From Deltaproteobacteria bacterium (GTDB taxonomy: Bacteria > Desulfobacterota > Syntrophia > Syntrophales > UBA5619): a stretch of DNA of 34,114 nucleotides. The stretch is taken from contig JAPLJX010000197.1 in the NCBI GenBank assembly GCA_026388375.1, positions 1 through 34,114 on the forward strand. Reading direction: 5' to 3'. A model generated the notes under the pieces. That model had not been told where the DNA came from. It saw nothing but the letters and a program-made list of their open reading frames with translations, and did no database searches. Every line of letters starts with the position of its first letter. Position 1 is the first letter of the stretch. Shown in pieces: positions 22,457-30,610 of this stretch. A program made the position numbers and the translations under genes.

Positions 22457-23323
22457 ATGAACCATGAGCACCAGAATGATGACATTGCCGGAGGACAGGC
22501 AATTATCGAAGGCGTCATGATGCGCCACGGAAACAAAATCGCGGCGGCCGTGCGAAGGCCGGACAAAGAAATAGTCTTTCAGGAGCAAGATTATATTCCG
22601 ATCACCAAGCGATATAAATTACTGGGATTGATGTTTATCCGTGGGTCTGTGACGCTCATCGAAATGATGATCATCGGGATGAAAACACTGTTGTTTTCCG
22701 CTGAAATGGCCATGACGGAAGTTGATGAGAAACCACAAGGATGGCAAATAGCCTTTTCGCTTATGATCAGCCTGGGAATAACGATATTCTTTTTCATTGT
22801 CATTCCCGCCTATATCTTTTCATTATTGAGAAACGTGATAGCTAACATCTTTTTCCTCAACGTGATCGAAGGGTGTATCCGCTTGGGGCTCTTCCTTTGC
22901 TTTTTGGGCGCCATGTTGCTGATGGAAGATATGCGGCGCGTATTCATGTACCATGGCGCAGAACATAAGACGGTATTCGCCTGGGAAAGCGGGCAGGATT
23001 TAATCGTTGAAAACATCAGGAAATTTTCGACCCGTCATCCACGGTGTGGAACAAGTTTTATCATGGTCGTTATGATTGTTTCCATTCTTGTATTTTCTCT
23101 TCTGGGCCGCCCGGATTTTCTCCATCGCGTTCTCTACAAACTTCTTCTTCCGGTTGTTTCCGGCATCTCCTATGAAATCATCCGGTTTACGGGAAAACGC
23201 AAGGACTGGCAGTGGGTGAAGATCTTGAGTTGGCCGGGACTGGTGATGCAAAAAATTACGACGCGTGAGCCCACGGATGATCAAATTGAAGTAGCCATTG
23301 CGGCAATGAAAAAAGTCATTTGA
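22457..23323 (+). CDS. DUF1385 multi-pass membrane protein (YqhQ-like)
   Basis: The 288-residue protein starts at ATG 22457 (MNHEHQNDDIAGGQAI), with AGGGGG upstream. The DUF1385 hallmarks are GGQAIIEGVMMRHGNKIA at the N-terminus and YHGAEHKTVFAWESG in the middle, with RHPRCGTSFIMVVM shortly after. About four hydrophobic segments span residues ~95-235. The molecular function of the family is unknown. The gene stands alone on the plus strand in the accessory region. A small GC hairpin (23325-23339) followed by TCCTTTTA after the stop could be a weak terminator. Confidence 0.88.
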   Translation: MNHEHQNDDIAGGQAIIEGVMMRHGNKIAAAVRRPDKEIVFQEQDYIPITKRYKLLGLMFIRGSVTLIEMMIIGMKTLLFSAEMAMTEVDEKPQGWQIAFSLMISLGITIFFFIVIPAYIFSLLRNVIANIFFLNVIEGCIRLGLFLCFLGAMLLMEDMRRVFMYHGAEHKTVFAWESGQDLIVENIRKFSTRHPRCGTSFIMVVMIVSILVFSLLGRPDFLHRVLYKLLLPVVSGISYEIIRFTGKRKDWQWVKILSWPGLVMQKITTREPTDDQIEVAIAAMKKVI

Positions 23324-23567
23324 CGGCTCAGCAAGAGCCCTCCTTTTATAGTGTTAGGGGTCAAGTGTATTTGCATTTATGCGAAATCCTATACAATACG
23401 GAAGAAAGAGGTATAAGATACCCTATAAAGGCTTGATAGATTGGTTAGAGAATGTCGATCGTTTCGATGCATGAATAAAAAGATAGGTTGCCAGAATGAT
23501 AAGCGAGAGTAGAATTTAGATTCTTAAGGCAACACGTCCATTCATCAAAAGGACCCGGGTATTCCAT

Positions 23568-23768
23568 TCATTCTTTCTTATCCTCGATTTTCTTGACTTC
23601 TGAATGCTCTCCTAACTTCTCTTCCGGCTCAGCCATAGCCTTTTTAAAGCCCATGATCGCCTTGCCGATCATACTGCCCACCTCCGGAAGTTTGCCAGGG
23701 CCTTTGATAATCAGAACGATAACCAGGATAACGATAAGGTGCGTCGGCTGCAACAGACCTTCAAACAT
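23568..23768 (-). CDS. tatA: Twin-arginine translocase subunit, TatA/TatE family
   Basis: This 66-residue protein starts at ATG 23768 after a strong TAGGAGGTGGAAAG site. An N-terminal membrane helix (THLIVILVIVLIIKGPGKLP) is followed by the amphipathic helix VGSMIGKAIMGFKKAM and an acidic/basic tail. The FGPxKLP hinge of TatA proteins is GPGKLPEVG here, with Lys in place of Phe before it. It would form the Tat export pore with TatC, which is not in the window. A stand-alone tatA-like gene is common in Desulfobacterota. Confidence 0.88.
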   Translation of the reverse strand: MFEGLLQPTHLIVILVIVLIIKGPGKLPEVGSMIGKAIMGFKKAMAEPEEKLGEHSEVKKIEDKKE

Positions 23769-24210
23769 CTTTCCACCTCCTACTTCTTATAACCATATTT
23801 TAATATACCATTTTATTTAAAAGGCAGAGCAAGAGACTTTTCATTAACCGTAATGATAATTACCACTAGTCATGACTTTTCTCCAAGAATGCCCCGTCTC
23901 AGATTTCAGGAAATTCGGATCAACCGGATGAACCTAAAATGAGACCGTTAATAACTTTGATTTTTCCCAGAATATTGCCCCATTTTAGGTGAACCTCTTG
24001 CAATAATGTCGTCATTGTAACCTTCAGCCGATTTTGTCGGGCACCCCATGGGGTCCCATTGCCTGCTGCGATACAACAAAAAGAATGTGTTCAGTGCCAA
24101 AAACCGTGTCTCTATCGCAGGAAGACAGTTAACATAGGGGAACAGATACTCCCTGTTCCTCTATGTTATGATCAAAAAACTGCTTAGTCCCCATGAATCG
24201 ATATCAGGGA
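23769..24210. other. Intergenic region with inverted repeats, no gene seen
   Basis: No supported ORF. Two structures stand out. ACCTAAAATG (23932-23941) is an inverted match to CATTTTAGGT (23981-23990), with flanking similarity, as in a small mobile-element end. A hairpin with 15-base arms (24131-24145 and 24153-24167, one G/T pair) lies downstream of the lipoprotein gene at 24211 and may end its transcript, though without a T-tract. Confidence 0.4.
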
Positions 24211-24741
24211 TTATTCAACCTTTCCAGACAAAGACAGCTTCTCTCGTTTAAGTGGAGAGGGGACGTAGACCAAGATCACATCAATCTTTCTGAGGGACTT
24301 TTCCTTGATGGCGTTCAGAGGGAGCGTGACGTCCAACGATCCTTCGGCAACTTCTTCAGGTTGAAGAACCTTCAAAAACGGAGAAACTTTTGAGACTTTC
24401 TCATCAGCCTTATAAGGAATTGGCTTTCCTGTTTCATTCAGGTATTCTAAAGTGATTGCCTTAATGTCCAGGATATCTTTCGATTTATTGGTGATCTTGA
24501 TTTTACCCTTAAGACTTGGCGTCTCGACAATCTCTTTAGAAGCAATGTTTACGGTCATGACTACTTTAAGGTCACTCAACTCCATCAGAAAAGCCGAACC
24601 CTTGACTTCAGCCTTGGGGGGAACCAAATCCTTTGTAACTTCCTCCTGCGTGGGGGCCACTGACTTGTTCTCTGAAGTACAGCCAAACAATCCAACGGCC
24701 AAAATTAAACCAATGATGATAAAGGTCTTTATGAAACGCAT
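24211..24741 (-). CDS. Predicted lipoprotein with Ig/FxLYD-like beta domain
   Basis: This 176-residue protein starts at ATG 24741 (MRFIKTFIIIGL), with AAAGGAGAAC upstream. A lipoprotein signal peptide ends in AVGLFGCTSENKS with the lipidated Cys at about residue 21. The mature part has alternating strands, VVMTVNIASKEIVETPSLKG then IKITNKSKDILDIKAITLEY, a pattern like periplasmic FxLYD-type or Ig-like domains that compare conserved strands around ITN.S. The family is not certain. It probably resides at the periplasmic face of a membrane. The region upstream (24742-25064) has no gene I can support. Confidence 0.7.
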   Translation of the reverse strand: MRFIKTFIIIGLILAVGLFGCTSENKSVAPTQEEVTKDLVPPKAEVKGSAFLMELSDLKVVMTVNIASKEIVETPSLKGKIKITNKSKDILDIKAITLEYLNETGKPIPYKADEKVSKVSPFLKVLQPEEVAEGSLDVTLPLNAIKEKSLRKIDVILVYVPSPLKREKLSLSGKVE

Positions 24742-25064
24742 ACGATGTTCTCCTTTCTTTGCTATGCACCCGGTACATTGAGTGTTGTGGGGGTTAACGT
24801 CCTTCCAACAGGGATCCTGCAAGAACCTAAAGTAGCGGACATCTGATCATTTTTTCCCTCCTTATCTTTCCAGTTTGTCTCCATCGATGACACCCTTTTC
24901 GGTGATCTCATGGTGGCAGAACTATCTCCGGTTACAACATCCCGCCTCCTGTTGTTTTTGCACCGCGCTTGCCGGTTTATAAAACGATTAGACTGGCTAT
25001 CCTTCAATCACGGACTGACAAGGGTTTTTAGCGATTTCTTGAAATTCTAACTACGGGTAGTCAA
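24742..25064. other. Gap without a recognisable gene
   Basis: Only a minus-strand open frame (24762-25007) of unlikely composition is present, with no signal peptide, domain or good start. It holds the ribosome site of the lipoprotein gene at its left end. Confidence 0.4.
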
Positions 25065-25355
25065 TTAAGACCAGGAGGGAGGAGACCTGAAACCGTGGGA
25101 CAAAAGATGCAAGAAGGAAATTTTAACCGAGGACTTCTGATGAACGGAGCATGAGAAGACAAACGGCTCCATCTTGAAGGTGGTGTCATTTGCGATGGCC
25201 GCAGTGACGTTGTTGTCCAGAGAGCTGTACGGGCTGGAGATGATGCCGAGCTCTTCACGCAAATCCAAGATATCCGCCGTAAAGGCAGCAAAAGCGATGA
25301 AAAGGATAACGAGAAACAGTGTTTTCCTTTTATGAAGCGAAGCAGAAGCAGTCAT
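25065..25355 (-). CDS. Hypothetical short protein with N-terminal membrane segment, 96 aa
   Basis: ATG 25355 (MTASASLHKRKTLFLVIL) follows an AGGAAGAG-like site. A single hydrophobic segment, TLFLVILFIAFAAFTADI, is followed by the extracytoplasmic stretch IISSPYSSLDNNVTAAIAND. The rest includes FKMEPFVFSCSVHQKSS and FLHLLSHGFRSPPSW. Proteins of this general type occur as short hypothetical genes in Syntrophus-like genomes, but I cannot name a family. Confidence 0.45.
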   Translation of the reverse strand: MTASASLHKRKTLFLVILFIAFAAFTADILDLREELGIISSPYSSLDNNVTAAIANDTTFKMEPFVFSCSVHQKSSVKISFLHLLSHGFRSPPSWS

Positions 25356-25633
25356 GAACGGTGCTCTTCCTGTATGTGCAGTGAGGCTGAGCCAATTCAA
25401 GAGGCTTGTCAAGAGTTATTTGCCACGGGGTAGTTTGGCCCATTAGATACTGCTTACCGTTTGAAATGTTGGATGCCCGCTAAAATTACTGGATGCTCTC
25501 TTTCAGGAAGAAACAAATTGTCATCGTCTTTAAAATTGTTGTCAAGAATACTTCGTCTTATGACAGATAAACATTGCGCATAACGCTAGGGCGCCGAAGA
25601 TCTTTTGTTTTCATCAGGGGCGGATGAGATGTA

Positions 25634-26868
25634 TTAAGGAAACAGGAGTGTAGCCAACGGAATATCTACCCAGCGATCAGGTTTTCCTTTTGTTTTCAGT
25701 TTAAGGGTGAATGTTTCTGGTTTACACACGATCTGGTAAAGCGTGCCGTCAACGGTTGCTCCTCCCTCTGCAAATTTCACATCCATGATGTTGCACATCC
25801 GAACCACGTCAATGCTCCCTTTGAACTGATCGGCCAGCTGCAGCAGGTTGGTCAGTCGTGGGTTGCTGCCTTCCGGGATCTGCGAACCGGTGCTGCCCTG
25901 TTCAACATAGGGTCCGATGCCCCACCCGTCAGGCACCACAAAATAATGGTTGGTCTGCGCGCATGGGGAATCCGTTCGGCAATGTTCCATTGGTAGCTAC
26001 GGGCTTCGTTCTTGTTGGCCACACCTATATTGTGTGGGTAACAGGGGAGGTTATTTTTCATCCAGGTATCTGCTTCAAACAGGGTGCCAGCCTGCGTCAG
26101 CAGCGAAAGAAGCATAGCATCATCTTTGACCCAGGTCTTCATGTTTAAATGGTCACCGGTCTCATAATAACCTGCAGCCTGCTTGTCATGAGGGGAACAG
26201 TCATTTTCTTCAACATAAATTCCTTTCTGATTGATCCCGGAGGAGGCATAGATGCACCCTGCCCAGGTGATCATGGCGAAGGGGATATCCCCATTGTCCG
26301 GGTGAAAAACCGTGACGACAATGTGATCGTTAAGGGGCAGAAATTCGGTATTGTAGTCATAGTTTCGTCCGTAAATCACTTTGCCTCCCGTGGAGTAATC
26401 ACCCCATGTGCTTAATGCCGAACAACGAGTGTTATAGCTTTCGGAACCAAACATTAAAACAATTTCCAGTGAGTTGGCCACCTTAAGTTGTTCCAGCGTG
26501 AGCCCGGAGGTCTCCGACATTCCCTGGAAAAACTCTTTGAAACGCTGCGGATAGGATTGATAGAGTTCTTCGATGATCTCGCTGTTTACCTTACCGCATC
26601 CTCTATTGATCTTGTCCTTGTATGGGGATACCAGGTTATATACGGCGCGGATATCGTCCGACAGAAAATATCCGTATTGACGCCCCATTTGCTTCCAGTT
26701 GCCGGAAAGCACCACGGTGGGCACATAGTCGTAAACCTGTTTTTTACCGCCTTCAAATTCATTGGATCGAGCAGAGCGATTGCTGTTGCTCTCACACCCT
26801 GAAAGAAGGAGTACAATTATTGCGAAGAGTAAGATTATTTTTATGATTCCGGGTTTCATTGAAAGCAT
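25634..26868 (-). pseudogene. C45-type N-terminal-nucleophile hydrolase lipoprotein (acyltransferase-like), broken by a 2-bp frameshift
   Basis: ATG 26868 follows AAGGATATA. The first frame (26868 to 25852) has a lipoprotein signal (LLFAIIVLLLSGCESN) and the peptidase C45/acyl-CoA:6-aminopenicillanate acyltransferase-like core. NTRCSALSTWGDYSTGG has the mature N-terminal Cys nucleophile, and VIYGRNYDYNTEF follows. The C-terminal part, AQTNHYFVVPDGWGIGPY to the stop at 25634, is in another frame. The break is in a GCGCGC run near 25956-25962. Deleting one dinucleotide gives ...PHAQTNHY, restoring a continuous protein. So this is a +2 slippage mutation or a sequencing error. The family hydrolyses or transfers amide-linked acyl groups. 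Its catalytic core is intact, but the C-terminal third is out of frame. Confidence 0.8.
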
Positions 26869-27140
26869 TATATCCTTAAAACAATGATTGATATTGAATT
26901 GACAAGAACTTGCTTTCGCGTGGGATGAATATACGGAAAGCGATCTTGTATGTCAAGGAAATGCCCACTGCAAAAGGTGGGTCTAATGTCGATGACTGTC
27001 GCAAGATGAACATTGCCAAGAGAAAGGACGTACTCCTGTACAAATTAACGGATGCTCTGTTACAGGAAGAAGCATTTACCGGCGCGGACCCGCATGCAGG
27101 GCAGTGTGTGGGCTAAGGGAGAAAACCCCCGGCTACCCGA
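26869..27140. other. Intergenic region with a possible group II intron 3'-end relic
   Basis: The stretch 27080-27138 on the plus strand, with ACCCGCATGCAGGG, GTGTGTGGGC and finally GGCTACCCGATTAG, resembles the 3' end of bacterial group II introns (domain V/VI and the terminal CTACCCGAT). No maturase is present. Resemblance is from memory of these ends only. The plus-strand open frame 26910-27116 has no good start and is not taken as a gene. Confidence 0.2.
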
Positions 27141-28184
27141 TTAGCCTCTCTCTTTGGTTGCGTCAGTCTTGATCAGAATATCCCGAATCTCGCCCGGTGC
27201 TTTCGCCACCGCCCACCGCCAGTGTCCGAAACCGCCCTTCGTATTGACGGCCTGCACCCATTCGTCGAGATGTCGCCACTTTACCCGGTCTTGCTCCGCA
27301 TCCTGCCCCTTTGTTTCGAGGATCAAGGTGTCACCCGACACCAGGCGAACCAGAAAGTCCGGCCGATATTTGCGCACCACGCCACGATAGACATAAAGCA
27401 CTTCAAACCCCAGATGGTCATTTTTCACCCATGCTTCTACTGCGTCGCTTTCGTCCAGCGCAAATGCGTCGGAGGCTTCCCACGTGCTGTCAAAGACGCA
27501 AACATTGATGTGCGACTTTTTAGTGCGTTCGCACGGTTTGCCGGTGTACCAGGTACGCATTTCGCCTGTGGCACGAATGGGATGATCTCTATCGAAAATC
27601 GGCTCCAGCCGTTCGGTATTTTCATAGCGCACGGCTTCCCAGATGTGCTGCACGACACGGGACATATTGAGCGTAATGATCAGGCGGCGGCGCAGTTCGT
27701 CCTGGTAGAACAAGGGCGGATCGATCTTAATCTTGTCGCTGCCGATAACCTCCCCCACCAACAGCACCAATTGAGCCAGCAGGAGTTCCTTGTTGCCCGG
27801 CCAGTCTCGCTTCATCTGGTCGAAAACGTCGCGCGCCGTCTCGAAGATGATCCGCTGCGTCCGAAACTCGCGAGCCAGCCGTTCCAGTTCAATGCGGTTG
27901 ATATTGGTTACGTCCGGCTTGCCCTCCAGGATGGGCGCCAGTTCCGCCACCTGAGCTGTTTGAGCGGCATCCAGCGTCAAGGACTGCACCTTTGAAAAAT
28001 CCAGCGAGAGCGTCGGATGGAAAACGTGATCGATGCGCACCACGTTCGGCCAGCGGATTTCATACTGCCTCTTGGCCGGGTCAGGTTCAACCGCCGTCTT
28101 CGGCGCGGGTGGCGGCGGCGGGCCGTCCTGTCCGCCTTCGTGGGGCAGAAAGGTGAACGGAACGCCGAGGTAACAGATTGATAA
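27141..28184 (-). pseudogene. C-terminal fragment of a large restriction endonuclease (BPTD_3080/type III Res-like)
   Basis: The reading frame is open from 28184 down to the stop at 27141 but starts abruptly, preceded by an in-frame stop (28185-28187). It lacks the ~600-residue DEAD/DEAH helicase N-terminus. Recognisable parts are LGVPFTFLPHEGG at the break point, then PAKRQYEIRWPNVVRIDHVF. Near the C-terminus is a PD-(D/E)xK nuclease core, YRPDFLVRLVSGDTLILETK. The first in-frame ATG-like start (28043) would yield a 300-residue protein. Truncated restriction genes of this kind are typical of decayed defence islands. No cognate methyltransferase is seen. Confidence 0.78.
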
Positions 28185-28285
28185 TTACCACATGACAGCA
28201 GTGCTACTTTTGTTTTTTACCGATGGCTGCTTACAGAAAAACGTTTTAAGCAAGTATGCTTAAACCTGATGAACCAAAAATCTGA

Positions 28286-29158
28286 TCAATACCTCTCTAA
28301 TTCAATAACCGCGTAATTCCCCCGCTGGTCTCTGTTGATATGCAACAGCGTCTTTGCTTGAAAAAGACCCACGAACAGGCTTACGCCGCAGGCCGTAGCC
28401 GAGCCGGAATATCCATAGTCGCGGAGATAATCAAACTCGGCAGCGGGTCGCAAAGTTTCCCTCAAGGCGGTGGCTTCATCATCGCCGATCAGCGCGCCGA
28501 AAGAGACCACTTCCACCGGCGATCTTTCCCGTTCCCTGATCCATCTCATACATGAAGGGCCGTCCCGGAATGACATGATCTCTGTAAACGCCCCGCAGGC
28601 CCCCTCCTTCTCAAGCTTTACGTAAAACCAGCCGCTCCCGTCAACCATTCGCCAGCCGCGACCACTCGGTTCTTTCCTGTTCATCCGGGAAAGAGAGGAC
28701 TCATCCACGCCGCCGATCAGGGCGCTCCTTTCCGCCCCCCCGGCAAAATCCGCCTTCAGCAGTTCCAGTCCCCTCTCGAAGGAAAGGTGCTGGCTGGAAA
28801 CGGTGATGTTGCGGCCCCGGATACCCAGATTCCGGGCAAGATGGAAAGCCGCCGTATTGCTCATCGTATTGATGAATCCAAAAGGTCTTGGCAGGGACTT
28901 GGACTCATAGATCTCATCGAGGACATCCGCGGTCTCGCCAAGGTTGCCGTCCTCCGTCGTCAGGTAGACGGCCGTAGCAGCCTCAAGGGGCTGCTGGTGG
29001 ACACATTGAAGGGCGCCAAGCAGCGAAAGCAGGATAAATCGGTTAACCCTGCGGAAATTTTCCTGGGTATAGCGTCTTATCTCCTCTTTTAGAAAATGGA
29101 TGTCCGCGTTCGCTTCCCCGGTAAAGGCAGAGGCGCTGTGAATGTACATTTCGCTCAC
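28286..29158 (-). CDS. Short, catalytically dead ketosynthase (chain-length-factor-like), block C
   Basis: This 290-residue protein is much shorter than the usual ~410. It starts at GTG 29158 overlapping the preceding stop as GTGA; an ATG at 29149 (MYIHSASAF) is an alternative start. A thiolase-fold N-terminal half is recognisable: FINTMSNTAAFHLARNLGI and then RGRNITVSSQHLSFERGLEL, then ALIGGVDESS. In the ungapped alignment the catalytic Cys position is His (VSSQHLSFE). The C-terminal half is condensed, with DYGYSGSATACGVSLFVG where active enzymes have the GH His. It probably pairs with the active ketosynthase immediately upstream. Short N-terminal-type ketosynthases (chain length factor) also occur in aryl-polyene loci. 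Its signature Q-x-x-S-x-E is shared with the block A dead synthase. Confidence 0.75.
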   Translation of the reverse strand: MSEMYIHSASAFTGEANADIHFLKEEIRRYTQENFRRVNRFILLSLLGALQCVHQQPLEAATAVYLTTEDGNLGETADVLDEIYESKSLPRPFGFINTMSNTAAFHLARNLGIRGRNITVSSQHLSFERGLELLKADFAGGAERSALIGGVDESSLSRMNRKEPSGRGWRMVDGSGWFYVKLEKEGACGAFTEIMSFRDGPSCMRWIRERERSPVEVVSFGALIGDDEATALRETLRPAAEFDYLRDYGYSGSATACGVSLFVGLFQAKTLLHINRDQRGNYAVIELERY

Positions 29159-30330
29159 TCTTTATTGTCCTTATTGGAGAGGATCAGGGTGGTGCAGTTG
29201 CCGCCAAACCCGAAGTAGTTCAGCATAAAAATGCCCTCCCCGGCTTCCATATTTTCCATCAGGGGCGTCAGTTTCAAGTTCTCATCCACTTCCCTGAAGC
29301 CGGGGGTGGAGGGGACAAAACCCGCCTTGACCGATTCCGTGAACAGTATCAGCTCGTTGACGCCGCAGGCGCCCACGGTGTGGCCTATGAAAGGCTTGAC
29401 GCACGTCACGGGTGGAATATCACGCCCGAAGGTCGCCCTCATGGCGGCGCACTCGGTCTTGTCATTGTTCTCCGTTCCCGTGGCATGGGCCTTGACGGCG
29501 CAGATATCTTCCGGTCCAATCCCCGCCTGCTTGAGGGCCCTGTTCATCGTTTCCGCAGCGGCAGATCCTTCCTCGTCGTTGCTGGTGATGCTGTAGGTAT
29601 CGCAGAGATTCGCCCCACCAAGGTGCATAAAATCACTGGCCTTCCTGCGCATCCCCTCCAGCACCACCGCACCGCAAGCCTCGCCGAGGATCAGGCCGTC
29701 CCGCGTCCTGTCAAAGGGCCTGTACTCCGAGGCGGCAATGGATTTCAGGGCTTCAAAACCGTAAAAACCGAGGTTGTTGAAGAGGTCGTAGCCGACGACC
29801 ATGGCCCTCTCGATGTGCCCTTCCGAGATCATGGCTGCGGCATAAAGCAAGGCGTTGGCGCTCGAAGTGCATGCCGTGGTGAAGGAATAGCAGTTACCCC
29901 CTATTCCGAACTTCTCCACGATGGCGCCGGCTATTTTGCCGTACCCAGAGGACGACTGGAGAAACATGCTCGACACGGTTGCAGACGTCTTGCGATGCTT
30001 GCCCTCAAACACGGGAACGTCCATGGACGTCGAGCCGAAGAACAGATGCATATCCTTGATCTCCGCATGGTTCAAGCCTGCATCGCGGAGCGCCCGGGAC
30101 ACCGCAGAAAAGAGAATCGCATAGAAATATTCCGCGGAGCGGTTATCCAGCTTATCCCCCTCGTTGCGGTTGATGAGATAGTACGGCCTGGTATAGGGCA
30201 GGCGGGCAATATTAAAGGGGATATGCTCAAGCTTTATCCTTTTATGGCGCACCGCATCAACAATCCCCTCCAGAGAATCTCCGAGGGAGCAGGTCATCGC
30301 CTTTCCCGTTACAAATGCCCTTCTTTTCAA
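29155..30330 (-). CDS. Active beta-ketoacyl synthase (block C)
   Basis: This 391-residue protein uses a TTG start (30330: KRRAFVTGKAMTCSLG after it), with GGAG about 9 bases upstream. The catalytic residues are all present: FTTACTSSANALLY (Cys), KAHATGTENNDK (His) and GHTVGACGVNEL (His). It lies 4 bases after the acyl carrier protein gene and overlaps the dead partner by 4 bases. The trio ACP-KS-dead KS is a compact chain-building unit, here attached to an ABC exporter. Weak initiation (TTG then GTG for the two synthases) may keep expression low or stoichiometric. Confidence 0.9.
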   Translation of the reverse strand: MKRRAFVTGKAMTCSLGDSLEGIVDAVRHKRIKLEHIPFNIARLPYTRPYYLINRNEGDKLDNRSAEYFYAILFSAVSRALRDAGLNHAEIKDMHLFFGSTSMDVPVFEGKHRKTSATVSSMFLQSSSGYGKIAGAIVEKFGIGGNCYSFTTACTSSANALLYAAAMISEGHIERAMVVGYDLFNNLGFYGFEALKSIAASEYRPFDRTRDGLILGEACGAVVLEGMRRKASDFMHLGGANLCDTYSITSNDEEGSAAAETMNRALKQAGIGPEDICAVKAHATGTENNDKTECAAMRATFGRDIPPVTCVKPFIGHTVGACGVNELILFTESVKAGFVPSTPGFREVDENLKLTPLMENMEAGEGIFMLNYFGFGGNCTTLILSNKDNKE

Positions 30331-30334
30331 AATT

Positions 30335-30610
30335 CTACTCCGGCTGAATAAAGTCGGCGAAGGTGTTCAACGATCTCATAACCCGCCTCATTTCTTTGCT
30401 GTCGGTAATGGCGATGTTGTATTTATTCTGTATGGCCATAGAGATCTGCAGGGCATCTATTGAGTCCAGGCCGAGCTTGGAATCTCTGCCGAAAAGGGAT
30501 TCTTCGTCACCGATCTCTCCGGGATCAGTCATTACATCACACTCCTCTACGATCAATCTCTTCAATTCCATTTTCAGTCTCTCATCAAGAGAGCCTTTCA
30601 TCGTTTTCAT
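30335..30610 (-). CDS. Acyl carrier protein (block C)
   Basis: This 91-residue protein starts at ATG 30610, which overlaps the ABC permease stop (ATGA), with GGGGGGAGAT upstream. The attachment serine is in SKLGLDSIDALQISMAIQ, a canonical LDSI motif, and a helix 2/3 region follows. It would carry the chain built by the adjoining ketosynthase. It is more divergent from housekeeping AcpP than the block B carrier, notably in the long acidic loop DPGEIGDEESLFGRDSK. Confidence 0.88.
   Translation of the reverse strand: MKTMKGSLDERLKMELKRLIVEECDVMTDPGEIGDEESLFGRDSKLGLDSIDALQISMAIQNKYNIAITDSKEMRRVMRSLNTFADFIQPE

Noticed and set aside
23379-23474. 31-residue plus-strand ORF after DUF1385 (MRNPIQYGRKRYKIPYKG...)
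   Set aside because: It might be a transposase-like relic, but I recognise no family and there is no ribosome site.
26910-27116. 68-codon plus-strand frame before the restriction fragment
   Set aside because: No good start site; part of it overlaps the possible intron-end sequence.
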